DNA of 22,145 nucleotides, taken from contig USMC01000041.1 of the NCBI GenBank assembly GCA_900555715.1, forward strand, positions 1-22,145. The letters run 5' to 3'. Within the stretch, counting starts at the first letter, position 1. Each line of letters begins with the position of its first letter. This DNA is from an uncultured Porphyromonadaceae bacterium (GTDB taxonomy: Bacteria > Bacteroidota > Bacteroidia > Bacteroidales > Muribaculaceae). This document shows positions 8,013 to 15,689 of this stretch, one piece after another. A program made the position numbers and the translations under genes. The notes under the pieces are model-generated. The model ran no database searches and was not told where the DNA came from. It was given only the letters and a program-made list of their open reading frames with translations.

Positions 8013-8663
8013 ATGAAACGCATCAAAAGCCTCCTCGTTATCGTGGCGCTGCTGCTCGGCGGAGCCGCTGCCCGCGCACAGTACTATGAGATAGCCAACC
8101 AGGTTCAGAATATGCTTGGCAAAGCTCTGTCGGGTTCGTTCAACTATAAAGGTTTCGTCGACGTCTCCGCGCTTGGAGGCACAGGCGACAAAAAGGTGAA
8201 TTTCTTCGGCGTATCGACTACCCAGGGCTTCAAATATGCCTCGTGGTTCTATATGGGCGTCGGTTTGGGCGTCGATGTAGCCACGGCAAAGAACGGAGCT
8301 GTCCGCACGGAGGACGGCAGACCTTACGACGGAAACACCACGAAAGCGATGATTCCGGTTTTTTCCGATTTCCGCTTCAACATCGGAGGCGCGGGCACCA
8401 ATGTTTTCATCGATGTCAAAGCCGGTGCCACGTGGCTTGTCGGCAACGGCGACCTTGTTGTAGACGACATCGCGATGACGCACGGCACACAGTTCTATCT
8501 CCGTCCGAGTCTGGGTGTGCGAATCCCTGTAAGCACCGACACGAGGCGTGCTCTGAACATCGGCGTCACCTATCAGCTGATAACATCCAACAACTTCTAC
8601 AACTACTACGACAACTCTCTTTCGCTCAATGCTTTCGGCGCTACCATCAGCTACGAATGGTGA
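8013..8663 (+). CDS. Small outer-membrane beta-barrel protein
   Basis: A 216-residue protein with a signal peptide (KRIKSLLVIVALLLGGAAARA, cleavage near residue 22). The mature part is a run of alternating, glycine- and aromatic-rich strands such as FYMGVGLGVDVA, AMIPVFSDFRFNIG and FYLRPSLGVRIPV. It ends in the aromatic residue Trp (ISYEW), a common C-terminal signal for beta-barrel insertion. Its size suits an 8-strand barrel of the OmpW/OmpX or general Bacteroidetes outer-membrane type. It stands alone, divergent from tilS and convergent with queA, with its own promoter and terminator. No specific function is recognisable; a pore, adhesin or structural role are all possible. Confidence 0.75.
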   Translation: MKRIKSLLVIVALLLGGAAARAQYYEIANQVQNMLGKALSGSFNYKGFVDVSALGGTGDKKVNFFGVSTTQGFKYASWFYMGVGLGVDVATAKNGAVRTEDGRPYDGNTTKAMIPVFSDFRFNIGGAGTNVFIDVKAGATWLVGNGDLVVDDIAMTHGTQFYLRPSLGVRIPVSTDTRRALNIGVTYQLITSNNFYNYYDNSLSLNAFGATISYEW

Positions 8664-8676
8664 GCGGGACATAACG

Positions 8677-8714
8677 AAAAAACGCCTGCCGGCTGTGTTT
8701 CCGGCAGGCGTTTT
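8677..8714. terminator. Bidirectional terminator between the beta-barrel gene and queA
   Basis: aaaacgcctgccgg (8679-8692) pairs perfectly with ccggcaggcgtttt (8701-8714), a 14-bp stem with an 8-base loop. An A-run flanks one side and a T-run the other, so it can end transcription of the beta-barrel gene on the plus strand and of the ftsX-queA operon on the minus strand. Confidence 0.9.
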
Positions 8715-8734
8715 GCTATGTATTCGTGTGTATG

Positions 8735-9784
8735 TCAGAGGATGAGCATCGCGTCGCCGTAGCAGCCGAAACGGTATCCTTCCTTGACGGCTTCGTTGTA
8801 GGCTTTCATGACGAGCTCGTAACCGCCGAAGGCACACACCATCATCAGCATTGTTGAATATGGGGTGTGGAAATTTGTCACGAGACTGTTTGCAACGGAG
8901 AAGTCGTAGGGCGGGAAGATGAACTTGTTGGTCCACCCGGAGTAGACCTTCATGTGTCCGCCCATGCTGTCGGCGGTGGCTATTGCGCGGAGTGTGGACG
9001 TGCCGACGGCGCATACGTTCTTACCGGCATCCTTGGCGGCGTTGACGGTGCTGACAAGTTCCTCGCTGGCTTCCATCTGCTCGCTGTCCATGCGGTGCTT
9101 TGTGAGGTCTTCGACGTCGATGACACGGAATGCTCCCAGACCGCTGTGTATGGTGATGAATGCTTCCTTTATGCCGCGTATCTTGAGCCGTGTGATGAGG
9201 CTGCGGGAGAAATGGAGCCCTGCGGCAGGAGCTACGACAGCGCCTTCCTTGCTGGCGAAGATAGTCTGATAGTCCTCGGCGTCGCATGGCTCGGGCTGGC
9301 GGTTGAGGTAGGGCGGCAGAGGCGTCATGCCAAGCGAGAAGAGCTGTTTCTTGAACTCATCGTGCGGTCCGTCGTAGAGGAAGCGCAGTGTACGTCCGCG
9401 CGAGGTGGTGTTGTCGATCACTTCGGCAACCATGCCGTCGTCTTCGCCGAAGTAGAGCTTGTTGCCTATGCGAATTTTGCGTGCGGGCTCTACGAGCACG
9501 TCCCAGAATTTGTTCTCCGCCGATAGCTCGCGGAGGAGGAATACCTCAATCTGCGCGCCGGTCTTCTCTTTGTTGCCGTAGAGGAGCGCGGGGAAAACCT
9601 GAGTGTCGTTGAACACCATCACGTCGCCGTCGTCGAAGAATGATGGCAGATCCTTGAAAATATGATGGGAAATCTCGCCAGTCTTACGGTTCACCACCAT
9701 CAGCCGCGCTTCGTCGCGGTCGGGCAGAGGGTGCTGGGCTATGAGTTCTTTCGGAAGATTGAATTTGAATTGCGATAGTTTCAT
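8735..9784 (-). CDS. queA: S-adenosylmethionine:tRNA ribosyltransferase-isomerase QueA
   Basis: A 349-residue cytoplasmic enzyme that transfers and rearranges the ribosyl group of SAM onto preQ1 at tRNA position 34, giving epoxyqueuosine. Family landmarks are the N-terminal LPKELIAQHPLPDRDEARL segment, FNDTQVFPALLYG (58-70, canonical FNDTRVIPARL), APAAGLHFS (185-193) and TIHSGLGAFRV near 211-221. Full length. It is the last gene of the ftsX-DUF3098-uppP-truB-queA operon, 27 bases after truB, and it ends just before the shared terminator. Confidence 0.97.
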   Translation of the reverse strand: MKLSQFKFNLPKELIAQHPLPDRDEARLMVVNRKTGEISHHIFKDLPSFFDDGDVMVFNDTQVFPALLYGNKEKTGAQIEVFLLRELSAENKFWDVLVEPARKIRIGNKLYFGEDDGMVAEVIDNTTSRGRTLRFLYDGPHDEFKKQLFSLGMTPLPPYLNRQPEPCDAEDYQTIFASKEGAVVAPAAGLHFSRSLITRLKIRGIKEAFITIHSGLGAFRVIDVEDLTKHRMDSEQMEASEELVSTVNAAKDAGKNVCAVGTSTLRAIATADSMGGHMKVYSGWTNKFIFPPYDFSVANSLVTNFHTPYSTMLMMVCAFGGYELVMKAYNEAVKEGYRFGCYGDAMLIL

Positions 9785-9811
9785 CGTCGTATATCGTCTT
9801 ATATCAGTTAT

Positions 9812-10522
9812 TTACTTGTTGTCCTGCGGCATTTCGATCTCTACTGTCCTGATGAGTTCGGCTGCCTGTTCGATTGTGAGGCATCTGTCGACAGTAATGT
9901 CGCCGACGCGCGTGCGGCGCAGGGCTGTCAGATGTGCACCGCTGCCGAGTGCCTGTCCGATGTCGCGTGCAAGTGCGCGGATATATGTGCCTTTGCTGCA
10001 TACCACGCGGACGGTGATTTCTGTCGGCGAGAATGCCAGAAGCTCCAGTTCGTCGATGACGAGCACTTTGGGTTTCAGTTCCACCGTCTGCCCGGTGCGG
10101 GCGAGGTCGTAGGCGCGCACGCCGTCGATCTTGCATGCCGAGTAGTCGGGCGGAATCTGCTCTATGCGTCCGAGGAAATGCGAGAGAGTCTCTTCTGTGA
10201 GCTCACGCGTTATGTGTGCGGTGGGATAGGTGGCGTCGATTTCTGTCTCTTTGTCGAACGACGGCGTAGTCGCTCCCAGAGCCATGGTAGCCACATATTC
10301 CTTTACTCCGGCCTGAAGTTCGTCGATGCGCTTTGTAGCTCGTCCGGTGCACACTATCATCACGCCTGTTGCGAGAGGGTCGAGCGTACCGGCATGACCT
10401 ACCTTGATTTTCTTCACTTTGAGCCGGCGCACAAGAGCGCCTCGGATGCGTTTCACCGCGTCGAACGATGTCCACTCCAGGGGCTTGTCTATATACAGTA
10501 TTTCTCCGTCGAGAAAGTTCAA
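9812..10522 (-). CDS. truB: tRNA pseudouridine-55 synthase TruB
   Basis: A 236-residue enzyme that makes pseudouridine 55 in the T loop of tRNAs. The catalytic motif GHAGTLDPLATG is at 42-53, with the nucleophile Asp48. The KPLEWTSFDAVKRIR start and CSKGTYIRALARDIG segment are typical. It is shorter than the E. coli protein (314 residues) because the C-terminal PUA-type region is reduced, which is usual in short bacterial TruBs. It lies between uppP (22 bases) and queA (27 bases) in the same operon. Confidence 0.96.
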   Translation of the reverse strand: MNFLDGEILYIDKPLEWTSFDAVKRIRGALVRRLKVKKIKVGHAGTLDPLATGVMIVCTGRATKRIDELQAGVKEYVATMALGATTPSFDKETEIDATYPTAHITRELTEETLSHFLGRIEQIPPDYSACKIDGVRAYDLARTGQTVELKPKVLVIDELELLAFSPTEITVRVVCSKGTYIRALARDIGQALGSGAHLTALRRTRVGDITVDRCLTIEQAAELIRTVEIEMPQDNK

Positions 10523-10544
10523 AATAATCCGATGTTATTGATTT

Positions 10545-11378
10545 TTAGAAAAATATGCAGACCAGACCTGCTATGAGGCAGTAGACTGCAAACCAGATGA
10601 GCTTGCCTTTCTTGACGAGCTCTATCATCCACTTGCAGGCGGCGCATCCGGAGAGGAATGCTGCGAGGAAGCCGACGAGCATCGGCACGAAGCCGATTGG
10701 GCTTGCCACAGCGTCGGCAGCCGGGGCGATCATGTCCTTGATGTCGAGCAGTGCTTCGCCGAGGATGGGTATGATGACCATGAAGAAGGAGAACTGCGCT
10801 ACCTGGTCGCGCTTGTCGCCGATGATAAGACCTGTGGCGATTGTGGTGCCTGAGCGCGAGAGTCCGGGCAGCACTGCGACAGCCTGCGAGCAGCCGATGA
10901 TGAATGCGTCGAGGAAAGTTATGTCGTGCGGCTGGTAGGGCTTGGCGCCTTTGCTGCTTTCAAAAGGCAGCGTGCGGAAGAAGTAGCTGAATGCGAGCAG
11001 AAGGGCGGTGATACACAGGCAGATACCTACGGTGAAAAGACCGTTGCCGAAGAACTGCTCGATGCTGTCCTTGAAGAAGATGCCGACTATGCCGACGGGG
11101 ATGCAGGAAACGAGAATCTTGCAGACGTAGTAGAAATTGTCGTCGCGCTTAAATGTGAAGAACGACTTGCAGAGCGGCAGGAATTGCTTCCATAGCACGA
11201 CAATTGTGCTCAGCACAGTCGCCACATGCAGCATGACATCGAATTCGAGGCTGTCGGCCCCGCTGAGGTCGATGCCTAATATCTCGCGGAAAATTTCAAG
11301 ATGTCCGGATGAGCTGATGGGAAGATATTCCGACAATCCCTGGACAAGACCCATGATGAGTGCGTCGAGTGTATCCAT
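10545..11378 (-). CDS. uppP: Undecaprenyl-diphosphatase UppP (BacA)
   Basis: A 277-residue multi-pass inner-membrane enzyme that dephosphorylates undecaprenyl diphosphate, recycling the lipid carrier for peptidoglycan and other glycans. It also confers bacitracin tolerance. The two active-site signatures are visible: QGLSEYLPISSSGHL (13-27) and PGLSRSGTT (171-179). Several hydrophobic segments fill the rest. Length is normal. It starts 3 bases after the DUF3098 gene, so the two are probably translated in concert. Confidence 0.97.
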   Translation of the reverse strand: MDTLDALIMGLVQGLSEYLPISSSGHLEIFREILGIDLSGADSLEFDVMLHVATVLSTIVVLWKQFLPLCKSFFTFKRDDNFYYVCKILVSCIPVGIVGIFFKDSIEQFFGNGLFTVGICLCITALLLAFSYFFRTLPFESSKGAKPYQPHDITFLDAFIIGCSQAVAVLPGLSRSGTTIATGLIIGDKRDQVAQFSFFMVIIPILGEALLDIKDMIAPAADAVASPIGFVPMLVGFLAAFLSGCAACKWMIELVKKGKLIWFAVYCLIAGLVCIFF

Positions 11379-11381
11379 GGC

Positions 11382-11657
11382 TTATTTCTTTTTGATGCTC
11401 AGACGTTTCGGGTCGATGATTATTGCCGCTCCCATGGCTATGAAGCCGATGAATGCTATGCAGGGTCCGACGACGATGCGGCGGGTGCTGAATATGTCGG
11501 GGTTGAATTCCTCGGCGCCCGAACTGCCTCCGAGCATCAGCAGGAAGCCGATGACGATCAGCGCGCCGGCGATTGCCATAGCTATGAAATTGTTTTTCTC
11601 AAGAGGCATCTCCGAACCGGGAGCGCGCTCAAACTGGTTTTCTTGCGATTGTTTCAT
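11382..11657 (-). CDS. DUF3098 family two-helix membrane protein
   Basis: A 91-residue protein with a hydrophilic N-terminus, two hydrophobic helices (about 24-43 and 62-82) and a basic C-terminus (DPKRLSIKKK). The N-terminal MPLEKNNF stretch before helix 1 and the overall layout fit DUF3098, a family I know from Bacteroidetes beside ftsX and uppP. The function is unknown. Its position between ftsX (18 bases) and uppP (3 bases) suggests a link to the division machinery or cell-wall synthesis, but that is inference. Confidence 0.8.
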   Translation of the reverse strand: MKQSQENQFERAPGSEMPLEKNNFIAMAIAGALIVIGFLLMLGGSSGAEEFNPDIFSTRRIVVGPCIAFIGFIAMGAAIIIDPKRLSIKKK

Positions 11658-11675
11658 TCTTTACCTTAGAAATTT

Positions 11676-12548
11676 CTATTTCATGAACATTTCGTCGTAG
11701 GACGAGCGGAGATAGCGGCAGGCTGCGGAATATGCTGTCAGGCAACATATCAGCCCCCCGAGCAATATCATTGCCGCCACTACGGCAGCACACCATTCCC
11801 ATGGCAGAAGTGCGTCGGCGAGCGGCGAGACTGTCGAGGCATACCATCTTGCTCCGGCGAGGATGGCGCCTGCGACAAGACCTGCGACAATGCCTCCGCG
11901 CAGACCCGCCACGACGAAGGGACGGCGGATGAATCCGGCTCTGGCGCCGACAAGCTTCATAGCATGTATGATGAAGCGGCGACCGTAGATAGAAAGACTC
12001 ACCGTGTTGTTTATCAGACCTATGGATATAACAAGCAGCACAAGCGCCAGCGCTCCGAGCACAAGGGCGGCGCGCTGCAGTGCGCTGTCGGCCCGCCGGA
12101 GCATATCGCTCTCGTAGACGATGTCGTCCACGCCGTAGCCGTCGTAATAGCGTTCGACAAGGGCGGCTACGCTGTCGGCATTAGCCCATCCGGGGCGTAC
12201 GCGCACGTCGAACTCGGCAGAATAGGGATTCACCTCGGATGTGGCAAGCACGTCTTCGCCGAGGTTTGCCGCTTCCTGCTCCAGGACGGCTTCGGCGGAT
12301 GTATAGCCGTAGTTCTCAACCGCCCTGTCGGCATTGAGGCGCGTTTTCATCGCTTTTATGCATGCGGGGTCGCATGCTCGTTCCATAACAATGACGAAAC
12401 CGGCTTTCTCCACAATCCTGCTACGGAGATTATAGCCTGCGATGACGAGGCATATACCTGAACCAAGCAGCATAAGCACAAGGCAGATGCTCACGAGCGA
12501 TGTTACCCGTGAGCCGAGAGTGGATATGCGTCTGGCTCGTTTTTTCAT
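11676..12548 (-). CDS. ftsX: Cell division ABC-transporter permease-like protein FtsX
   Basis: A 290-residue membrane protein with one N-terminal transmembrane helix (about 15-38), a periplasmic domain (about 40-155) and three C-terminal helices, the FtsX topology. The C-terminal half carries the segment ISIGLINNTVSLSIYGRRF and the MKLVGARAGFIRRPF coupling region expected to contact FtsE. With FtsE it controls peptidoglycan hydrolases at the septum. No ftsE is next to it here, so the ATPase must be encoded elsewhere, an arrangement I believe is common in Bacteroidetes. It is the first gene of the five-gene operon and has a good promoter. Confidence 0.9.
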   Translation of the reverse strand: MKKRARRISTLGSRVTSLVSICLVLMLLGSGICLVIAGYNLRSRIVEKAGFVIVMERACDPACIKAMKTRLNADRAVENYGYTSAEAVLEQEAANLGEDVLATSEVNPYSAEFDVRVRPGWANADSVAALVERYYDGYGVDDIVYESDMLRRADSALQRAALVLGALALVLLVISIGLINNTVSLSIYGRRFIIHAMKLVGARAGFIRRPFVVAGLRGGIVAGLVAGAILAGARWYASTVSPLADALLPWEWCAAVVAAMILLGGLICCLTAYSAACRYLRSSYDEMFMK

Positions 12549-12591
12549 TTCAGGATGCTTCGGGCATGTCCATAATCAGCCCAAATTGGTG

Positions 12592-12622
12592 CAAAATTAC
12601 ACATTCTTCCTTCTGTGGCAAA
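12592..12622 (-). promoter_or_regulatory. Promoter of the ftsX operon
   Basis: On the minus strand TTTG (12619-12622), 19 bases and TAATTTTG (12592-12599) match the Bacteroidetes consensus closely. It gives a leader of about 35-40 bases before the ftsX ATG (12548). Confidence 0.65.
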
Positions 12623-12692
12623 TATATTAACAATGTTTAATGTCCGGATCGCGTACGAGTGCTGGTATTCCGAGACATGTATCTCAACTTTT

Positions 12693-12722
12693 TATCATAG
12701 ATAATTGTGTATATCATGTATA
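12693..12722 (+). promoter_or_regulatory. Possible operator of the YoeB-type toxin-antitoxin locus
   Basis: Two similar quasi-palindromic 11-mers, tatcatagata (12693-12703) and tatcatgtata (12712-12722), lie 19 bp apart and flank or overlap the promoter -33 element. This spacing would place two bound antitoxin dimers on about the same DNA face. Self-repression is usual for such loci, but this site is only inferred, and A/T-rich DNA gives chance repeats. Confidence 0.35.
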
Positions 12723-12735
12723 TTATATATCTTTG
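12705..12735 (+). promoter_or_regulatory. Promoter of the toxin-antitoxin operon
   Basis: TTG (12705-12707), 20 bases and TATCTTTG (12728-12735) match the Bacteroidetes consensus. A tandem 8-bp repeat, ctataaaa twice (12738-12753), lies in the short leader before the ATG at 12764. Confidence 0.65.
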
Positions 12736-12763
12736 CGCTATAAAACTATAAAACTATTCTGAT

Positions 12764-13063
12764 ATGGCAACAGCATTAAACATAAAGCGTAAAAATATCG
12801 ATCTACCCGTTGACACATTGCAGAAACTCTCCATTATGGCAGTAGCTCAGGGCAAGAGTTTAAAAAACTTCATTGAAACAATCCTTATTTCAAAAGCCAA
12901 CTCCATATCCGTAGAAGTAAGCGAAAACCCCTCTCCCTCCGGCGACCCGTGGTTTGACGACCCAGAAAACATAGCATCCGTCAATCGAGGAATCTCTGAG
13001 TTGAAAGCCGGAAAGGGCAGAACCTATTCAATGGATGAAATTCGGGAAATGTTGGGCGTATGA
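12764..13063 (+). CDS. Antitoxin of a YoeB-type toxin-antitoxin pair
   Basis: A 99-residue protein. The N-terminal part (NIDLPVDTLQKLSIMAVAQG, about 12-31, then KSLKNFIETIL) looks like a beta strand and two helices, a ribbon-helix-helix DNA-binding layout. The C-terminal part is charged, with a DPWFDDPENIASVNRG segment and a final SMDEIREMLGV helix, probably the toxin-wrapping region. It would neutralise the downstream toxin and repress its own promoter. It overlaps the toxin gene by four bases (ATGA). E. coli YoeB uses a Phd/YefM-fold antitoxin, so this pairing may differ. Codon use is more A-rich than in neighbouring housekeeping genes, which suggests acquisition. Confidence 0.8.
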   Translation: MATALNIKRKNIDLPVDTLQKLSIMAVAQGKSLKNFIETILISKANSISVEVSENPSPSGDPWFDDPENIASVNRGISELKAGKGRTYSMDEIREMLGV

Positions 13064-13338
13064 CTTATGAATTGGTTCTTATGCCCGAAGCTGAGAAGCA
13101 CTTGAAGGAGTGGAGCAGGTCAGGGCAAAAGAAAACGCTAAAGAAGATAGTGGATTTGTTCGAGGAACTGCGGCAGCATCCTGCAACAGGTACAGGGCAT
13201 GTTGAGCAGCTCAAAGGGGATCTGTCAGGGTACTGGAGCCGAGAAATCAACAAAGGCGACCGAATGATTTACAGTATCGAAGATGACAAAGTAATTGTCA
13301 ATGTGGTATCGCTCAAAGGACATTACGGCGACAAGTAA
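13060..13338 (+). CDS. YoeB/Txe-family mRNA interferase toxin
   Basis: A 92-residue RelE-superfamily toxin that should cleave mRNA on the ribosome. The C-terminal half tracks YoeB closely: GTGHVEQLKGDLSGYWSREI at 44-63, GDRMIYSI (67-74) and final GHY (87-89). Residues matching the E. coli catalytic set E46, R65 and H83 are E49, R68 and H88, so it looks active. The ATG overlaps the antitoxin stop (ATGA), the normal way of keeping antitoxin synthesis ahead. No convincing terminator follows before the glyS promoter. Confidence 0.9.
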   Translation: MTYELVLMPEAEKHLKEWSRSGQKKTLKKIVDLFEELRQHPATGTGHVEQLKGDLSGYWSREINKGDRMIYSIEDDKVIVNVVSLKGHYGDK

Positions 13339-13375
13339 AGACTGACAGAGCAATATCTCTAAAGGAGAGGTCTCG

Positions 13376-13399
13376 ATGGCGGGCGCAATGGCGGGCGCC
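13376..13399 (+). repeat. Tandem GC-rich 12-bp repeat in the toxin-glyS gap
   Basis: atggcgggcgca (13376-13387) is followed directly by atggcgggcgcc (13388-13399). The stretch is GC-rich inside an A/T-rich intergenic region about 55 bp upstream of the glyS -7 box. It contains no ORF of note, and no function is apparent. Confidence 0.6.
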
Positions 13400-13453
13400 A
13401 GGAAAATTAAGACTATTTTAAATTCGTGCAAAAATTTATCGGAATATTTTTCG

Positions 13454-13461
13454 TAACTTTG
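13454..13461 (+). promoter_or_regulatory. -7 box of glyS
   Basis: TAACTTTG followed by C matches the consensus exactly. It gives a leader of about 47 bases before the glyS ATG (13515). There is no obvious TTG at -33. Confidence 0.6.
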
Positions 13462-13514
13462 CGGCTTGAAGCGCATAACGCGCCATATTTAAACACCCTC
13501 TAAAGAAAAATACA

Positions 13515-15059
13515 ATGGCAACTCAGGAAGACGTTTTTAAAAAAATCGTTTCACACGCCAAGCAATATGGCTTCGTATTCCCGTCAAGCGAAATCTATGA
13601 TGGACTTTCCGCCGTATATGACTACGGTCAGAACGGCGTGGAACTTAAGAACAACATCAAGCGTTACTGGTGGGATTCGATGACCCTTCTCCACGAGAAT
13701 ATCGTAGGTATCGACTCCGCAATCTTCATGCATCCGACAATCTGGAAAGCTTCGGGACATGTCGACGCGTTCAACGATCCCCTTATCGACAACCGCGACA
13801 GCAAGAAGCGCTACCGTGCCGATGTGCTCATTGAAGAGCAGATTGCAAAAATCGACGACAAGATAGCAAAGGAAGTCGCCAAGGCAGCCAAGCGCTTCGG
13901 CGACGCTTTCGACGAAGCACAGTTCCGCGCCACGAACGCCCGCGTGCTCGAATATCAGAAACATCGCGACGAGCTTCATCAGCGTTTCTCCGATGCCATG
14001 AATGCCAACGACCTCGACGGTCTGAGGCAGATTATCCTCGACGAAGAGATTGTATGCCCCATATCCGGCACTAAGAACTGGACGGAGGTGCGTCAGTTCA
14101 ACCTCATGTTCAAGACCGAAATGGGCTCCACCGCCGACGGCTCCATGACAGTGTATCTGCGCCCCGAAACCGCTCAGGGTATCTTCGTGAACTATCTCAA
14201 TGTGCAGAAAACAGGTCGCATGAGCATACCTTTCGGTATCGCTCAGATCGGCAAGGCGTTCCGCAACGAGATTGTCGCCCGCCAGTTCATCTTCCGTATG
14301 CGCGAGTTCGAGCAGATGGAGATGCAGTTCTTCGTCCGTCCCGGCGAGGAAATCAAGTGGTTCAAGCAGTGGAAAGAGTGGCGTCTGAAATGGCACAAAG
14401 CTCTCGGGCTCGGCGATGAGAAATACCGCTACCACGACCACGAGAAGCTCGCCCACTATGCCAATGCCGCCACAGACATTGAGTTCCTGATGCCATTCGG
14501 CTTCAAGGAAGTGGAAGGTATCCACAGCCGCACGAACTTCGACCTCTCGCAGCATCAGAAATTCTCCGGCAAGAAAATCGAGTATTTCGATCCCGAACTC
14601 AACCAGAGTTATACTCCGTATGTCATCGAGACATCCATCGGTGTCGACCGCATGTTCCTCAGCGTTCTGTGCTCCAGCTATGAAGAAGAGCTCCTTCCCA
14701 ACGGCGAGACACGCGTCGTTCTTCACCTGCCCGCACCGCTGGCACCGGTGAAATGCGCCGTGCTTCCGCTCGTCCGCAAAGACGGGCTGCCTGAGAAAGC
14801 ACACGAAATTGTCGAAGACCTCAAATTCGATTTCGCCACCCACTATGAAGAGAAGGATGCCATCGGCAAGCGCTATCGCCGCCAGGATGCCATCGGCACG
14901 CCCTTCTGCATCACTGTCGACCACCAGACGCTCGAAGACAACACCGTCACCCTCCGCGAACGCGACAGCATGGAACAGACACGTGTAGCCATCAGTGACC
15001 TGCACGCACTCATCCACGACCGTGTAAGCCTCGCGTCACTCCTCCGTAAGCTTAAATAA
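13515..15059 (+). CDS. glyS: Glycyl-tRNA synthetase (single-chain class II)
   Basis: A 514-residue class II aminoacyl-tRNA synthetase of the alpha2 type that charges tRNA-Gly. Visible landmarks are the YDYGQNGVELKNNIK N-terminal motif-1 region, RPETAQGIFVNYLNV near residue 217, motif 2 FRNEI around 248-252 and motif 3 ETSIGVDRMFL near 371-381. The anticodon-binding domain starts near residue 412 (APVKCAVLPLVRK). Full length. It is followed by lemA after 15 bases and has its own promoter. A 477-residue open frame on the opposite strand is a composition shadow. Confidence 0.97.
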   Translation: MATQEDVFKKIVSHAKQYGFVFPSSEIYDGLSAVYDYGQNGVELKNNIKRYWWDSMTLLHENIVGIDSAIFMHPTIWKASGHVDAFNDPLIDNRDSKKRYRADVLIEEQIAKIDDKIAKEVAKAAKRFGDAFDEAQFRATNARVLEYQKHRDELHQRFSDAMNANDLDGLRQIILDEEIVCPISGTKNWTEVRQFNLMFKTEMGSTADGSMTVYLRPETAQGIFVNYLNVQKTGRMSIPFGIAQIGKAFRNEIVARQFIFRMREFEQMEMQFFVRPGEEIKWFKQWKEWRLKWHKALGLGDEKYRYHDHEKLAHYANAATDIEFLMPFGFKEVEGIHSRTNFDLSQHQKFSGKKIEYFDPELNQSYTPYVIETSIGVDRMFLSVLCSSYEEELLPNGETRVVLHLPAPLAPVKCAVLPLVRKDGLPEKAHEIVEDLKFDFATHYEEKDAIGKRYRRQDAIGTPFCITVDHQTLEDNTVTLRERDSMEQTRVAISDLHALIHDRVSLASLLRKLK

Positions 15060-15074
15060 TCCGAATACCCTTTT

Positions 15075-15689
15075 ATGAAAAAAAGCTATATTATTATTGG
15101 TGTTATCGTTGTCCTTGTGCTCCTCTTGGGGTTCAATGGCTGTAACACCTACAACTCAATGGTTACCCTCGGCGAGAACGTCGACAAGAGCTGGGCTCAG
15201 GTTGAAAATCAGTACCAGCGTCGTCTCGACCTCATTCCCAACCTTGTCAATACCGTCAAAGGTTATGCCGAACATGAGAGCAGCACCCTCGAAAGCGTGA
15301 CGAAAGCACGCGCAGGGCTTTCTGATGCGTATAACAGCGCCGAACAGCTCAAAAACGGCGCAAGCCCTGCCGACGCACAGCAGTTCGAGAACTACGTTGC
15401 CGCCCAGGACCGCCTTAAGAGCGCTTTCGACATCTATGTGAACGCAGTCCGCGAAGCATATCCCGACCTGAAGGCAAATCAGAACTTCATAGACTTGCAG
15501 ACGCAGCTTGAAGGCACCGAAAACCGCATCGCCACAGAACGCGGACGCTACACCGAAGCTGTTCAGGAATATAATGTGAAAGTGAAGCGCTTTCCTGCTA
15601 ATCTCTGGGCGGGTATGTTCGGGTTCTCAGCCAAACCTCAGTTTAAAGCCGACGCCGCAGCAGCGACAGCACCTAAAGTGGAATTCTGA
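15075..15689 (+). CDS. lemA: LemA family protein
   Basis: A 204-residue protein with an N-terminal transmembrane helix (about 4-21) and the LemA signature: NSMVTLGENVDKSWAQVENQ, QRRLDLIPNLVNTVKGYAEH and the ENRIATERGRYTEAVQEYN helix. It should be anchored in the inner membrane with a helical bundle outside. The biochemical role of LemA is not established. In many bacteria lemA sits beside a TPM-domain gene, but here its TGA overlaps by one base the start of an FKBP-like lipoprotein gene. A CNTYN segment after the hydrophobic helix could be lipidated, but it lacks a good lipobox. Confidence 0.93.
   Translation: MKKSYIIIGVIVVLVLLLGFNGCNTYNSMVTLGENVDKSWAQVENQYQRRLDLIPNLVNTVKGYAEHESSTLESVTKARAGLSDAYNSAEQLKNGASPADAQQFENYVAAQDRLKSAFDIYVNAVREAYPDLKANQNFIDLQTQLEGTENRIATERGRYTEAVQEYNVKVKRFPANLWAGMFGFSAKPQFKADAAAATAPKVEF

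Noticed and set aside
7989..9014. 341-residue open frame on the minus strand across the beta-barrel gene and the 3' end of queA
   Set aside because: It crosses the bidirectional terminator and overlaps two better-supported genes; the protein has no recognisable domain.
13584..15017. 477-residue open frame on the minus strand opposite glyS
   Set aside because: It lies wholly inside the glyS gene in antisense and reflects biased codon use.
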